In this document: positions 16,868-25,666 of the stretch, one piece after another | How the letters are laid out: each line of letters begins with the position of its first letter | Position numbering within the stretch: the stretch's first letter is position 1 | Source of the DNA: 39-52-133 sp035531075 | Lineage (GTDB): Bacteria; Pseudomonadota; Gammaproteobacteria; Burkholderiales; Gallionellaceae | Length of the DNA: 64,000 nucleotides | Direction of reading: 5' to 3' | Assembly: GCA_035531075.1 (NCBI GenBank) | Contig: DATKTO010000040.1 | Coordinates: 124,001-188,000 of the forward strand | Made by a program: the position numbers and the translations under genes | Notes under the pieces: generated by a model | Databases searched by the model: none | What the model was told of the DNA's origin: nothing | What the model saw: the letters and a program-made list of their open reading frames with translations, nothing else

Positions 16868-18702
16868 TGAGCTGGTCTGAGTGGTCGCAAATTGAATGGG
16901 CACACCCGTGGTGGGCATTGCTCGCCCTGCAGCCGCTGTTGATGAGTTTGCTGCTGAAGCTGCGGCGCCGGCAGATAATGCATTATGCGGATGCGCATTT
17001 ATTGGCATGGGCGGTGCGCGGCAGTGAGGATGTGAAGCAGGACAGGTGGCGCGGCTTGCTGAATTTCATTGCGTGGCTATTGCTGGCCTGTGCAGTGGCA
17101 GGGCCACGTCTCCCGCTTGTGAGCGGCCCAGTTCAGGCGCTTGTGAGCGGCCCAGTTCAGGGTACTCCGGGGCAACAGGCAATACAACGCCATGAACTGG
17201 ACGTAATGCTGCTGCTGGATGTATCGCCGTCGATGTATGCGCGGGATATTTCGCCGCAGCGGCTGCAGCGCGCCAAGCTTGAGCTGCTGGATCTGTTGCC
17301 CCGGCTGCGTGGCGAGCGCGTCGGGCTGATCGCCTTTTCCGGCAGCGCAGGATTAATCATGCCGCTGAGCCGCGACTATGCGGCCTTGCGCTACTACCTG
17401 CAGATCGCAGAACCCGCGTTGTTCGATGCGCCAGGCACTGCACTGGCCAGTGCACTTGAACTTGCGCTGCGCGATATGCAGGAAAATAGCTCTGCGCAGC
17501 GTGCGATCCTGCTGCTGACCGATGCCGAGACCAGTGCATTGTCCGGCCCGGCAGGCGCGGCAGCGTGGGAGGCGGCAGACAAACTGAAACAAGCGGGAGT
17601 ACGCCTGTTTATCCTCGGTGTGGGCACCGAAGCAGGAGCGATTATCCCCATGCCTGACGGCAACACCCTCGTGAACGAGGGCGTGGATGTAGTGAGCAGT
17701 CTTGATCAAACAGGCTTTGCGGAACTGGCCGGCAGAACCGGCGGCAAATTTGTAGCGGTGGCAGACGGCGACAGCGACTGGCACTCACTCTATGACAATG
17801 GTCTGTTGACGGTGCCCGGCAGTAAACAGCGCAGCGAAAATGTGCAGGCTTGGCGTGAGTTGTATGCTGCTTTCCTGTTGCCTGCACTGCTGCTGTTCTT
17901 CGTAGTCAATTTTCCGTTCAGATTGAAGCGGCTCCAGCCGCAGCTGACGCTGTTGCTGCTGCTGGCGGCAGCAGATATGAGCGGGCATGAAGCGTATGCG
18001 GCAGAGGTTGATGCCTATGCTGCCTATCGCAATCACAACCATGCTCTGGCGCAAACCCTATACGGAGATGTGCAAGGGTATGCCGGTCGCGTGGGCGAGG
18101 GAGTGGCGGCATACCGGCGCAAGGATTTTCAATACGCGATCCAGCAGTTCGGCAACGCACTGCTGGAAGCGCGCGACAACAGGCAGCGCGAGCAGGCCTT
18201 GTTCAATCTCGGCAACAGCTATTTCATGGCAGGTGGCTATCGCGCCGCGGCTGAAGCGTTTCTGGGCGTGCTGAAATATGCTGCGGATAATCAGGACGCG
18301 CGTGCCAACCTGGCGCTGACTGCCGGCAAGCTTGCCGCGCTCGACAAACCCGGAAAAAATGCCAACGGCATTGCGGGCCGCCGCGGGCACGAGATTGGCG
18401 GTGCGCTGGGCGAGGATGCGAGCGACAGTCCAGTGTCAATGGACGCGACTGACGACAAGAAAGCGCAGAAGTTGGCGCTGGGACAGGAACTGGCAGAAGC
18501 AGAAAAGGCCAGGCTGCATGCAGGAAACAATCAGGCCGGAATGCATGAGCAGCCTGACGCTTTCGACAGCGATATGACTTACCGCGCAGCCCTAAAAAAG
18601 CTGGAGCTGGCGGCAGACAGGCCCTCTGCGTTGCATAAAGCACTGATCAGGATCGAAGCAGCACGCGAGTATGTGCCGCTGCCGGAGATGCCGCCATGGT
18701 AA
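16864..18702 (+). CDS. BatB/BatC-like VWA and TPR protein
   Basis: 612 residues that combine BatB and BatC features. Membrane helices near residues 17-35 and 60-80 precede a VWA domain with an intact MIDAS (LLLDVSPSMYARD). A second membrane pair near 335-375 is followed by a TPR region (YAIQQFGNALLEARDN, then REQALFNLGNSYFMAGGYRA). A 24-bp tandem duplication at 17114-17161 doubles the residues LVSGPVQ without breaking the frame. It overlaps BatA by four bases and BatD by seven. Confidence 0.87.
   Translation: MMSWSEWSQIEWAHPWWALLALQPLLMSLLLKLRRRQIMHYADAHLLAWAVRGSEDVKQDRWRGLLNFIAWLLLACAVAGPRLPLVSGPVQALVSGPVQGTPGQQAIQRHELDVMLLLDVSPSMYARDISPQRLQRAKLELLDLLPRLRGERVGLIAFSGSAGLIMPLSRDYAALRYYLQIAEPALFDAPGTALASALELALRDMQENSSAQRAILLLTDAETSALSGPAGAAAWEAADKLKQAGVRLFILGVGTEAGAIIPMPDGNTLVNEGVDVVSSLDQTGFAELAGRTGGKFVAVADGDSDWHSLYDNGLLTVPGSKQRSENVQAWRELYAAFLLPALLLFFVVNFPFRLKRLQPQLTLLLLLAAADMSGHEAYAAEVDAYAAYRNHNHALAQTLYGDVQGYAGRVGEGVAAYRRKDFQYAIQQFGNALLEARDNRQREQALFNLGNSYFMAGGYRAAAEAFLGVLKYAADNQDARANLALTAGKLAALDKPGKNANGIAGRRGHEIGGALGEDASDSPVSMDATDDKKAQKLALGQELAEAEKARLHAGNNQAGMHEQPDAFDSDMTYRAALKKLELAADRPSALHKALIRIEAAREYVPLPEMPPW
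17114..17161 (+). repeat. 24-bp in-frame tandem duplication in batB/C
   Basis: CGCTTGTGAGCGGCCCAGTT followed by CAGG occurs twice in succession (17114-17137, 17138-17161) without a mismatch. It adds eight residues between the second membrane helix and the VWA domain, which suggests a recent slippage event. Confidence 0.9.
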
Positions 18703-20246
18703 AACAATTATGGCAGCTGGCATTGCTGCTATGTGTGACCTGGTCGGGCATCGCGCTGGCCGACGCGCGCTTTACCCTGAAGGCGGATAAAAAAACAATC
18801 GCGCTGGGAGAAGCGCTGACCGTCGAGCTCAGGGCAGAAGATGCGCGTGCGCCGTTAAGCGGTGTCAGTCTGGACAAGCTGAAACAGAGCTTTAATGTGT
18901 TCGGTATCTCCAGCAATATACAGACACGGACACGCAAAGGGCGGACTGTCAGCAGCGAAAGCATGACGCTCATCCTTTATCCACTGCATAGCGGCAAGCT
19001 GCTGGTGCCTGCGTTGCGCTTCATGAATAAATCCAGCAAGGCGCTGGAAATATCCGTCACCGAATCGGGCAAGAATGCGCTGCCGGTGATGTTTAAAACT
19101 GCTGTCGATGTCCCTCGCATGCAGGTACGCCAGACGGCGACGCTGACGCTGGATATCTATGACGATGGCACGCTGCAATGGACTGTGCCGCGCGAGCTGC
19201 GTGCTGCCGGTGCACACCAGCGCTGGCTGGCAGAAAGCCAGCGCGAAGCAATGTTGGATGGCATACGCTACACCGTGCATCGCTATGCATGGGCGCTGAT
19301 GCCATTGCGCGAGGGCGGCCTGACGCTTGAGTTTCCGCTGCTGGATGCGTTCAAGTTTGGCACGCGCCTGCGCTATCCGCTCGCTGCGCTCAAATTCGAT
19401 GTGGCCGCTGTGCCGGCCTATCTGCCGGTGCATTTGCCCATAGGCAAACTGCAAGTGACAGCAGAGCCGCTGCCGGATGAAATCGCGCTGGACAGGCCGG
19501 TAAACTGGAAGGTGACCATACAGGGTTCAGGCCTCAGTGAGGCGGGGCTGGCGAAGTTGCTGACCTCAATTCGCAGCAATGAATCGCTGCGATTTTATCC
19601 GGCCATGATAGTCAAGGCAGACAGTGAGCGCGCCACCACTGCCGCACAGAAGCTGCTGGTGACGTTGCCATTTGTGCCATTGCAGACAGGCACCCTGCAA
19701 TTGCCCGCAATCAATCTGCCGTATTACGATCCTGCAAGCGAACGGGTTGATTCTGTCGTCATCGCAGGTGCCAGGATTAAAGTGTTTGATCCGTTGTGGC
19801 TGACAGTGCAAAGAATTGCACTCGGGTTGTTGGCCTTGCTCAGTGTACTTGTTGCAGGATATTGGCTGTCTGGAAAGCTGCGCTATCTCCTGCGCAGGCG
19901 CAAGGCATTGTTGGCGATCAAGAATTCCATGAATGCGGATGAATTGCAGCATGCGTTGCTGCACTTTGATATCGGCACTGCAGCGGTCCGCTATGCCACC
20001 CTGCAGCAATGGTTGCAGCGCATGCAACTGCTTTACGGCGATGATGAACGATTGGCCGCGGTAGTGCGGAAGCTCGCAAGCGTGCAGTATGGTGCTGATG
20101 CAACAGACAGCGGTATATCCGGGCTCGCGCATGATGCAGCTATACTGTTGAGAAAGCTGCCCGCCAGAAAATCCGGCAGTCGTCATGGTGTGCACAGATC
20201 CTTCTTCCTTACCCTGTTTCACCCATCTGCGCGTACCCCGAAATAA
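18696..20246 (+). CDS. BatD-like oxygen-tolerance protein
   Basis: 516 residues with a signal peptide (ends near GIALADARF), a long beta-rich extracytoplasmic region of BatD type (ALTVELRAEDARAPLSGVSL, FNVFGISSNIQTRTRKGRTV) and one membrane helix at about residues 370-392 followed by a basic cytoplasmic tail. BatD is the usual last gene of bat operons. Its start lies seven bases inside the previous gene. No clear terminator follows. Confidence 0.87.
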   Translation: MVKQLWQLALLLCVTWSGIALADARFTLKADKKTIALGEALTVELRAEDARAPLSGVSLDKLKQSFNVFGISSNIQTRTRKGRTVSSESMTLILYPLHSGKLLVPALRFMNKSSKALEISVTESGKNALPVMFKTAVDVPRMQVRQTATLTLDIYDDGTLQWTVPRELRAAGAHQRWLAESQREAMLDGIRYTVHRYAWALMPLREGGLTLEFPLLDAFKFGTRLRYPLAALKFDVAAVPAYLPVHLPIGKLQVTAEPLPDEIALDRPVNWKVTIQGSGLSEAGLAKLLTSIRSNESLRFYPAMIVKADSERATTAAQKLLVTLPFVPLQTGTLQLPAINLPYYDPASERVDSVVIAGARIKVFDPLWLTVQRIALGLLALLSVLVAGYWLSGKLRYLLRRRKALLAIKNSMNADELQHALLHFDIGTAAVRYATLQQWLQRMQLLYGDDERLAAVVRKLASVQYGADATDSGISGLAHDAAILLRKLPARKSGSRHGVHRSFFLTLFHPSARTPK

Positions 20247-20647
20247 ATGGATTGGTGCGCGCTTGATCTGCACCCCACGGCATGGCACCGGCAGTTTGTC
20301 CATCCGCTGCCTTGAGCGATCGGCTTCGCCTTGTACGTGGCGAATGCCTATAGAATTTTAGTCAACTCAGCTGCAGCCATGCATCATATGTGACCCAACC
20401 GCGGTGACGAACGTGGCCGCTCCAATTAGCCGCTCCTGCCCCGCTTGGGAATACGCTAAATCTTCCAGCATATTCAGAATTCAAAAATGGCTTGACGTTG
20501 AACTTGCCAATATCACAGGCGTAGTTTTTTCGCTGACAAGTTTTCATGTGTTGGCTTCTCTGTGCAATTGAAGATTTTTTTGTGAGGCGCCTTGATTTCT
20601 TGCACGCATATCCTCAGGTCATTACCACCAGTGAAGCGGAGGTTATC
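20247..20647. other. Intergenic region between batD and the Gly-rich lipoprotein gene
   Basis: About 400 bases with no convincing gene, terminator or known element on the + strand. A possible 61-residue reading frame lies on the - strand (see 20362-20547). Confidence 0.5.
20362..20547 (-). CDS. Possible small hypothetical protein
   Basis: 61 residues from an ATG at 20547 with AGAGAAG upstream. The composition (MKTCQRKNYACDIGKFN, then GWVTYDAWLQLS) is protein-like and it lies in otherwise empty sequence, but I recognise no family and it may be chance. Confidence 0.3.
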   Translation of the reverse strand: MKTCQRKNYACDIGKFNVKPFLNSEYAGRFSVFPSGAGAANWSGHVRHRGWVTYDAWLQLS

Positions 20648-22504
20648 GTGAAAACAATTAAATTTCTAGTGGCAATACTTGTCAGCATCGCCGTTGCCAC
20701 CTGTGGCGGTGGCGGGGGAGGAGGGAGCAGCACGACACCCGCGGCATCCACGACCCCCACCTATAAAATTTCCGGAGCGGTAACCGGGACATCGGTCCAA
20801 GGCGTGACGATTACCCTGTCTGGCGGTTCGAGCGCCACCAGAACCACGAATGCACTGGGCGCTTACAGCTTTGACGGGCTGGCGGCGGGGACTTATACCG
20901 TCACCCCTGCTGCTCCCCTTGGGTCGGCGGGCCATACTTACAGCCCTCCCTCCGCAACGCTTACCATTTCAGCAAACACGACGCAGGACTTTGTTTCTTC
21001 GCCAGACATCGCTTATAGCATCTCCGGCCAGGTGAGCTATGGAGGAACGAAGACGGGCCCTATAGCTGTCCGGGTGTACTCTACGGCTTGTCTCAGTTGC
21101 AGTTCCGTGGGGGGGACGGCCATCGCTGCTGCCGGCCCATACACGGTCAGGGGTCTCAAGCCCGGAAGCTACGTGGTTGTGGCGGAAATGTATGCGCTGG
21201 GCACAGTAAGTCCCAATGCAAATAATCCGTTTGGTAAATCAGGTCCGGTTAGCATTTCTGCGGCCAATGTTACAGGTGTTAACCTCGCAGTCGCCGACCC
21301 GGCAGTCCCTCCTCAGCCGCTGACGCCGACCTCGCTGCGTGTCGCTCCGGGAGACGGCTCGGCGTTCGTGATGTACAGCCTGCCTAAGAACAATTTCGGC
21401 CAGGAGTACGCGACCAGTTACAGGATCGACTGGAGCCCGAATCTCGCGTGGACCGGCGGTGGCAGCGCAATCTTTGACGGGCAGGGCGACAGGGCTAATT
21501 TCACAAATTTCTATGTCCTGAGCGGCCTCACCAACGGTGCCACGTTGTATTTCAGGATGACCGCACTGGTTGGAACCATGGAAAACCTGCAGCCCGCTGT
21601 GTTTGGACCGGTGACCATCGGTGCCGCAGCCGGATCCAGCACCGTGTCCGGCAGAGTCACCTTTCCCGGGGCGGCCACGGGGCCGCTGATAGTCGGCCTC
21701 TACAGCAGTACTACCGGTGTGTATTTCACCCGTATCGCGAATCCCGCTAACCCGCAGAATTACACTATCTCGGGCGTCAGTAACGGCAGCTACTTTCCCT
21801 TTGCCGCGATTGACGCGAACAGCAACGGCGTAATCGACAGCGGCGAGATTAGCAACGTCAATGCCACCGGCGGGCTGATTAGGGTGGCTGGTAACATCTC
21901 GGGGAGTGACATCGCACTGTCCCAGGCCAGCGCGACAGCCAGTGTCAACACGGAGCACTACTCGTCTCCCGGGTGGAACAATTACAATCTCATTCTGGGC
22001 GTCAATGATGGCAGCAAACACGCTGTGGCCGTGAGGCTGGACTCAGGGCCGAACGTGGCCGTGCCATTCGACATGGGTGCCAACAGGGTGATATCGCTGG
22101 GCAGCACCAGACCGAAGATAGGGGATCGCTATACGTTCACCGTGACCTACTCCGACAATAGCACCGAGCCTCTGTCGGCCAGCGTGACCGACGTGCTCGA
22201 TTCTTTTGCAACGAACATGGGGGCTACCGGCGGCGTCACTCCGACATTCACCTGGGCCGCTCCCGCATCTCCCCCTGCGTCCTACATCTATGGCCTGACT
22301 CTGTGGGGCAATGCTGATCAGATTGGCTGGCGTTACCCGCAAGATTTCGGCCTGCCGAGCACCACGCTCAGTGCGTTGTATAACGTGGATGGCAAAGCAT
22401 CCAGTTCTAGCCTGACGCCGGCGCATGCATACAACTGGGCAGTTCAGGTTCGCGATGCCAACGGCAACAGCGCAGCGCTTCAATCCACCTATACCCCCCC
22501 TTAG
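20648..22504 (+). CDS. Gly-rich putative lipoprotein with Ig/fibronectin-like repeats
   Basis: 618 residues from a GTG at 20648. That start is chosen because GGAGG lies five bases before it and a signal sequence follows (KTIKFLVAILVSIAVATC). The Cys is followed by seven glycines, a common tether in surface lipoproteins, though Thr before Cys is atypical for a lipobox. Residues about 35-120 form a carboxypeptidase-regulatory-like beta-sandwich (ALGAYSFDGLAAGTYTVTPA), with a second about 125-210. A fibronectin-like segment (about 220-330) and a further Ig-like one (about 340-420) follow. Probably exported and surface-exposed; ligand unknown. Closed by a strong terminator. Confidence 0.75.
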   Translation: MKTIKFLVAILVSIAVATCGGGGGGGSSTTPAASTTPTYKISGAVTGTSVQGVTITLSGGSSATRTTNALGAYSFDGLAAGTYTVTPAAPLGSAGHTYSPPSATLTISANTTQDFVSSPDIAYSISGQVSYGGTKTGPIAVRVYSTACLSCSSVGGTAIAAAGPYTVRGLKPGSYVVVAEMYALGTVSPNANNPFGKSGPVSISAANVTGVNLAVADPAVPPQPLTPTSLRVAPGDGSAFVMYSLPKNNFGQEYATSYRIDWSPNLAWTGGGSAIFDGQGDRANFTNFYVLSGLTNGATLYFRMTALVGTMENLQPAVFGPVTIGAAAGSSTVSGRVTFPGAATGPLIVGLYSSTTGVYFTRIANPANPQNYTISGVSNGSYFPFAAIDANSNGVIDSGEISNVNATGGLIRVAGNISGSDIALSQASATASVNTEHYSSPGWNNYNLILGVNDGSKHAVAVRLDSGPNVAVPFDMGANRVISLGSTRPKIGDRYTFTVTYSDNSTEPLSASVTDVLDSFATNMGATGGVTPTFTWAAPASPPASYIYGLTLWGNADQIGWRYPQDFGLPSTTLSALYNVDGKASSSSLTPAHAYNWAVQVRDANGNSAALQSTYTPP

Positions 22505-22546
22505 GCAGCAGTATGACCAGGTAATTATAAAAACAGGGGAAAGATC

Positions 22547-22571
22547 AAGGGGCCTCCGGGTCCCTTTTTTT
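22547..22571 (+). terminator. Intrinsic terminator after the Gly-rich lipoprotein gene
   Basis: AAGGGGCC and GGTCCCTT pair over eight positions (one G-T) around a TCCG loop and run into seven T residues. Confidence 0.88.
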
Positions 22572-22712
22572 CGCGTCAAACTCGCGCGTGAAGCAGTGCG
22601 GCTGTTGACGTAATTGTCACTCAAAAGAGCGGACGACAGCAGTGTACGAGCTATTGCTTATTGTCTTGTTGCATCCTCCCGGGCGATTCTGGAAGATACT
22701 GACGGAACACGA

Positions 22713-23216
22713 CTAATACATCTTCAGCCTGAGTTGCAGTGTGAGCGAACCATGCACCACATCTTTGTAGGTGGGTACCGCAGTAAGGCTGATGCCGATA
22801 TGCTTATATTCATAGCTTGCGACAGGAAGGGCCATTGGAAACCAGTCGCCATTTCTGGCTTTCGGGTATCCATCAATTGCGCCCAACAAGGCTCCGATTC
22901 GAACTGAACCGAACTCAAGCGGCTGCCAATACCAGGCGGCATAGCTTGACATTTGCCAGTCACTGTTATGAAACCGTCCGGCCGTGATAGCGCTGACTGT
23001 CGAATAGCGGTATTCGACGCCGAATCCCAGATTATTATTGTTCAGGTTGATATCCTTTTCAAAATGATAGGAGTGAAAACCGGGATTTAACCAGACTTCG
23101 TCCAGGGGTTCTGCTTCGATGATATTGAAAGGCCCCCACGAGGCCGCACCTGAAATTAGCGGGAAGGCGGCAAGGAAAAAAAGTATTAATGTTTTTGGAA
23201 TACTGGTGAAGATCAT
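22713..23216 (-). CDS. PagP-like outer-membrane beta-barrel protein
   Basis: 167 residues from an ATG at 23216, with a signal peptide ending near LISGAAS. The mature part alternates hydrophobic strands and turns and ends in a barrel-like LQLRLKMY. The order NPGFHSYHFEKD, NNNNLGFGVEYRY, YAAWYWQPLEFG and then GDWFPMALPVASYEY recalls the lipid A palmitoyltransferase PagP, including an early His. Whether the catalytic His/Asp/Ser set is complete cannot be judged by eye. Other small barrels with a similar layout are possible. It converges on the lipoprotein gene. Confidence 0.6.
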   Translation of the reverse strand: MIFTSIPKTLILFFLAAFPLISGAASWGPFNIIEAEPLDEVWLNPGFHSYHFEKDINLNNNNLGFGVEYRYSTVSAITAGRFHNSDWQMSSYAAWYWQPLEFGSVRIGALLGAIDGYPKARNGDWFPMALPVASYEYKHIGISLTAVPTYKDVVHGSLTLQLRLKMY

Positions 23217-23495
23217 TTTGTCTGGTTCTTTTGTTTGTTGTGCCTGTTGCGAGGAATTCAACGTGCAGTCAGGCAGATCAAGGTTACCTCATTCACGCTT
23301 GCCATAACAAGGCGCAATGCATGCAAGGAGAAAGAAAACTGCAGTGAATGCGGTACAGATCCGGCGCTGTGCCGGACAGGGTGAATAAATTGTGTTTTGC
23401 CAGGTTTTCCCATGTGTTAGGATAAACTGATCTTACAGCGGCGACGGCATCTCTTGTCTGCATGCCTGAATTTGAAATGGAGAGGTACATAATAA

Positions 23496-24317
23496 ATGGC
23501 CGGACAAACTGAAATAAGCAACATGGCATTGTTCTGTGATTTTGAGAACGTGGCGCTGGGGGTGCGTGATGCAAAGTATGCGCAGTTCGATATCAAAAAA
23601 GTGCTGGAGCGCTTGCTGCTGAAGGGCAGTATAGTCGTCAAGAAGGCCTATTGTGACTGGGACCGCTACAAGGAATTCAAGGCCACGATGCACGAGGCGG
23701 CATTCGAGTTGATAGAAATCCCGCATGTGCGGCAGTCGGGCAAAAACTCGGCCGACATCCGCCTGGTGGTTGATGCGCTCGATCTTTGCTATACCAAGTC
23801 ACATGTGGATACCTTTGTGATCATCAGCGGTGACTCCGATTTTTCACCGCTGGTTTCCAAGTTGCGCGAGAACAATAAGTACGTGATCGGCATCGGCGTA
23901 AAAGATTCAACCTCGGATTTGCTGAGTGCCAACTGCGACGAATTCATTTTCTATGACGATCTTGTGCTGGAACAGGAAGCCAAGCAGAAGCGCAAAGCCA
24001 AAAAAGCACCGGCGAAGGATACAAGCGACAAGAAGAAAACTGCCAGCAAGAGCGATGATGATAGACGCCAGGAAGCGCTCGATTTTATCGTTGAAACCGT
24101 AGAGGCGTTGATCGCAGAGCGCGGCTCGGACGAAAAAATCTGGGGCTCGCTGGTCAAGAACACGATGCAGCGGCGCAAGCCGGGATTTACTGAATCCTCC
24201 TACGGATACCGCTCGTTTAAGGAGCTGGTCGAAGATGCACAGAAACATAAACTGCTTATTGTGGTGCGTGACGAAAAATCCGGACCGTATACGATACGCC
24301 TGGCGGCGCCCGACTGA
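23496..24317 (+). CDS. NYN-domain (PIN-like) protein with OST-HTH/LOTUS domain
   Basis: 273 residues. The N-terminal 160 residues are a NYN/DUF88 ribonuclease-like domain with its acidic residues visible: ALFCDFENVALG, KNSADIRLVVDALDL and IISGDSDFSPLVSKLRE. A Lys/Ala-rich linker (about 165-195) leads to a C-terminal winged-helix OST-HTH domain (KIWGSLVKNTMQRRKPGFTE, YGYRSFKELVEDA). The architecture is widespread in bacteria and is thought to act on RNA. It stands alone with about 230 bases of upstream sequence. Confidence 0.88.
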   Translation: MAGQTEISNMALFCDFENVALGVRDAKYAQFDIKKVLERLLLKGSIVVKKAYCDWDRYKEFKATMHEAAFELIEIPHVRQSGKNSADIRLVVDALDLCYTKSHVDTFVIISGDSDFSPLVSKLRENNKYVIGIGVKDSTSDLLSANCDEFIFYDDLVLEQEAKQKRKAKKAPAKDTSDKKKTASKSDDDRRQEALDFIVETVEALIAERGSDEKIWGSLVKNTMQRRKPGFTESSYGYRSFKELVEDAQKHKLLIVVRDEKSGPYTIRLAAPD

Positions 24318-24361
24318 TTTTTTGAGCTGCGGTCCTCATTACTTTTTCCGGAGTGTGTGCG

Positions 24362-25315
24362 ATGTTTAAATTATTCTTTCTGGTTTTCATGTTGGGCCTG
24401 AATATTTCTTCTTGTGCAAACGCTGCAAGCAGGGTGGAAATAACCCTGAAGCCGATCAGGGTGGCCCCTCACAGTTATTATGTACAGGGTCTCTCTGGCG
24501 CAGCCTCCGCCGAAAATCAGGGTTATATGTCGAATGCCGGTTTTGTGGTGACCGATGCGGGAGTAATCGTGTTCGACGCGCTGGGTACCCCGGTGCTCGC
24601 GCAAAAACTGGTTGCAGCGATAGCGAAAATCACCAGGCAACCCATCAAGCGAGTCATCATCAGCCATTATCATGCCGACCATATATATGGCCTGCAAGTA
24701 TTCAAGGCACTGGGAGCGGAGATATGGGCGCATGCCGCAGGGCGGGAATATCTTGGCTCTGAAGAAGCGCAATTGCGCCTGCAGCAACGGCGCGAAATAT
24801 TGAAGCCGTGGGTTGATGAAAATACAAGACTATTGCCGGCCGATAAATGGCTCACCGAGGACTCAAGCTTTGAAATGGGCGGCTTGCATTTTGCTTTGAG
24901 CCACGTGGGGCCGGCGCATAGTACGGAAGACCTTGCCTTGTTTGTGCAGGAGGATGAGGTGCTGTATTCCGGCGATCTGGTTTTTAAGGGGCGTGTGCCG
25001 TTTGTGGGCAACGCAGACAGCCGCTTGTGGCTGCAAGCGCTGGATAAGCTGAGTGCATTCAAGGCGAAACACCTGATTCCCGGCCATGGAGCGGCTTCCA
25101 GCACGCCAGTGGAAGACCTCAAGCTGACCCGCGATTACCTTATTTATGTGCGTCAGGCGATGGGTCAGGCGGTGCAGGATTTCGTGCCGTTTGATGAAGC
25201 TTATGCACATACCGACTGGACGCGATTCTCGAAGTTGCCAGCCTTTCTGGAGGCCAACCGCGCCAATGCCTATAACACTTACCTGTTAATGGAGCGAGAA
25301 GCGCTGACCAAATGA
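24362..25315 (+). CDS. Secreted metallo-beta-lactamase-fold hydrolase
   Basis: 317 residues from the ATG at 24362 with CCGGAG ten bases upstream; in-frame GTGs lie just before. A signal peptide (ends near CANAASR) precedes an MBL fold with SHYHADHIYG as the H-x-H-x-D-H motif, a middle His in LSHVGPAHSTEDL, the Asp of LYSGDLVFKG and GHG (LIPGHGAAS). The overall shape is that of periplasmic subclass B3-like or quinoprotein-linked zinc hydrolases; the substrate is not readable. Confidence 0.8.
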   Translation: MFKLFFLVFMLGLNISSCANAASRVEITLKPIRVAPHSYYVQGLSGAASAENQGYMSNAGFVVTDAGVIVFDALGTPVLAQKLVAAIAKITRQPIKRVIISHYHADHIYGLQVFKALGAEIWAHAAGREYLGSEEAQLRLQQRREILKPWVDENTRLLPADKWLTEDSSFEMGGLHFALSHVGPAHSTEDLALFVQEDEVLYSGDLVFKGRVPFVGNADSRLWLQALDKLSAFKAKHLIPGHGAASSTPVEDLKLTRDYLIYVRQAMGQAVQDFVPFDEAYAHTDWTRFSKLPAFLEANRANAYNTYLLMEREALTK

Positions 25316-25666
25316 GGGCGAGCCGGCTTCAAGCAGGAAACCACAGGCACTTTGAAACTATGTGACTGGCAGGATGTCGAAATTCCAATGGCAGTCGGTC
25401 GAAATTTCACGGCTTGTTGCGATGACTTATTTGTTGGGCAAGCTCTTGCGCAAACAGCGCCATGCACGCATCATATTCATGCTCCACAATCCGGGTGAAA
25501 TTGGTCCGGGCGAAATCGAAAAGTCTGCCTGAAGCCGGCAACTTTTTCAGGTACGCACCGGATTGAATCGCTTCAATCACAGCGCCAATCAATGATACAC
25601 GCTGTATTGAGAGCTTCTTTAGCGGACAGCGTTAATCCATTTTATAAGCATCGGCAAAAGATCCAT
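25316..25666. other. Intergenic region before the sensor kinase
   Basis: About 350 bases without a convincing gene on the + strand. A weak 61-residue frame exists on the - strand (25407-25592). No terminator or operator is evident. Confidence 0.4.
25407..25592 (-). CDS. Possible small hypothetical protein
   Basis: 61 residues from a TTG at 25592 with no visible ribosome-binding site. The sequence is amphipathic (AVIEAIQSGAYLKKLPASG, then HEYDACMALFAQELAQQI) and reads like a protein fragment, but family and expression are unknown. Could be a remnant. Confidence 0.28.
   Translation of the reverse strand: MIGAVIEAIQSGAYLKKLPASGRLFDFARTNFTRIVEHEYDACMALFAQELAQQISHRNKP

Noticed and set aside
17114..17161. 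CRISPR-like or larger tandem array
   Set aside because: Only two abutting 24-bp units without spacers, inside a coding frame. No CRISPR array was found anywhere in the window.
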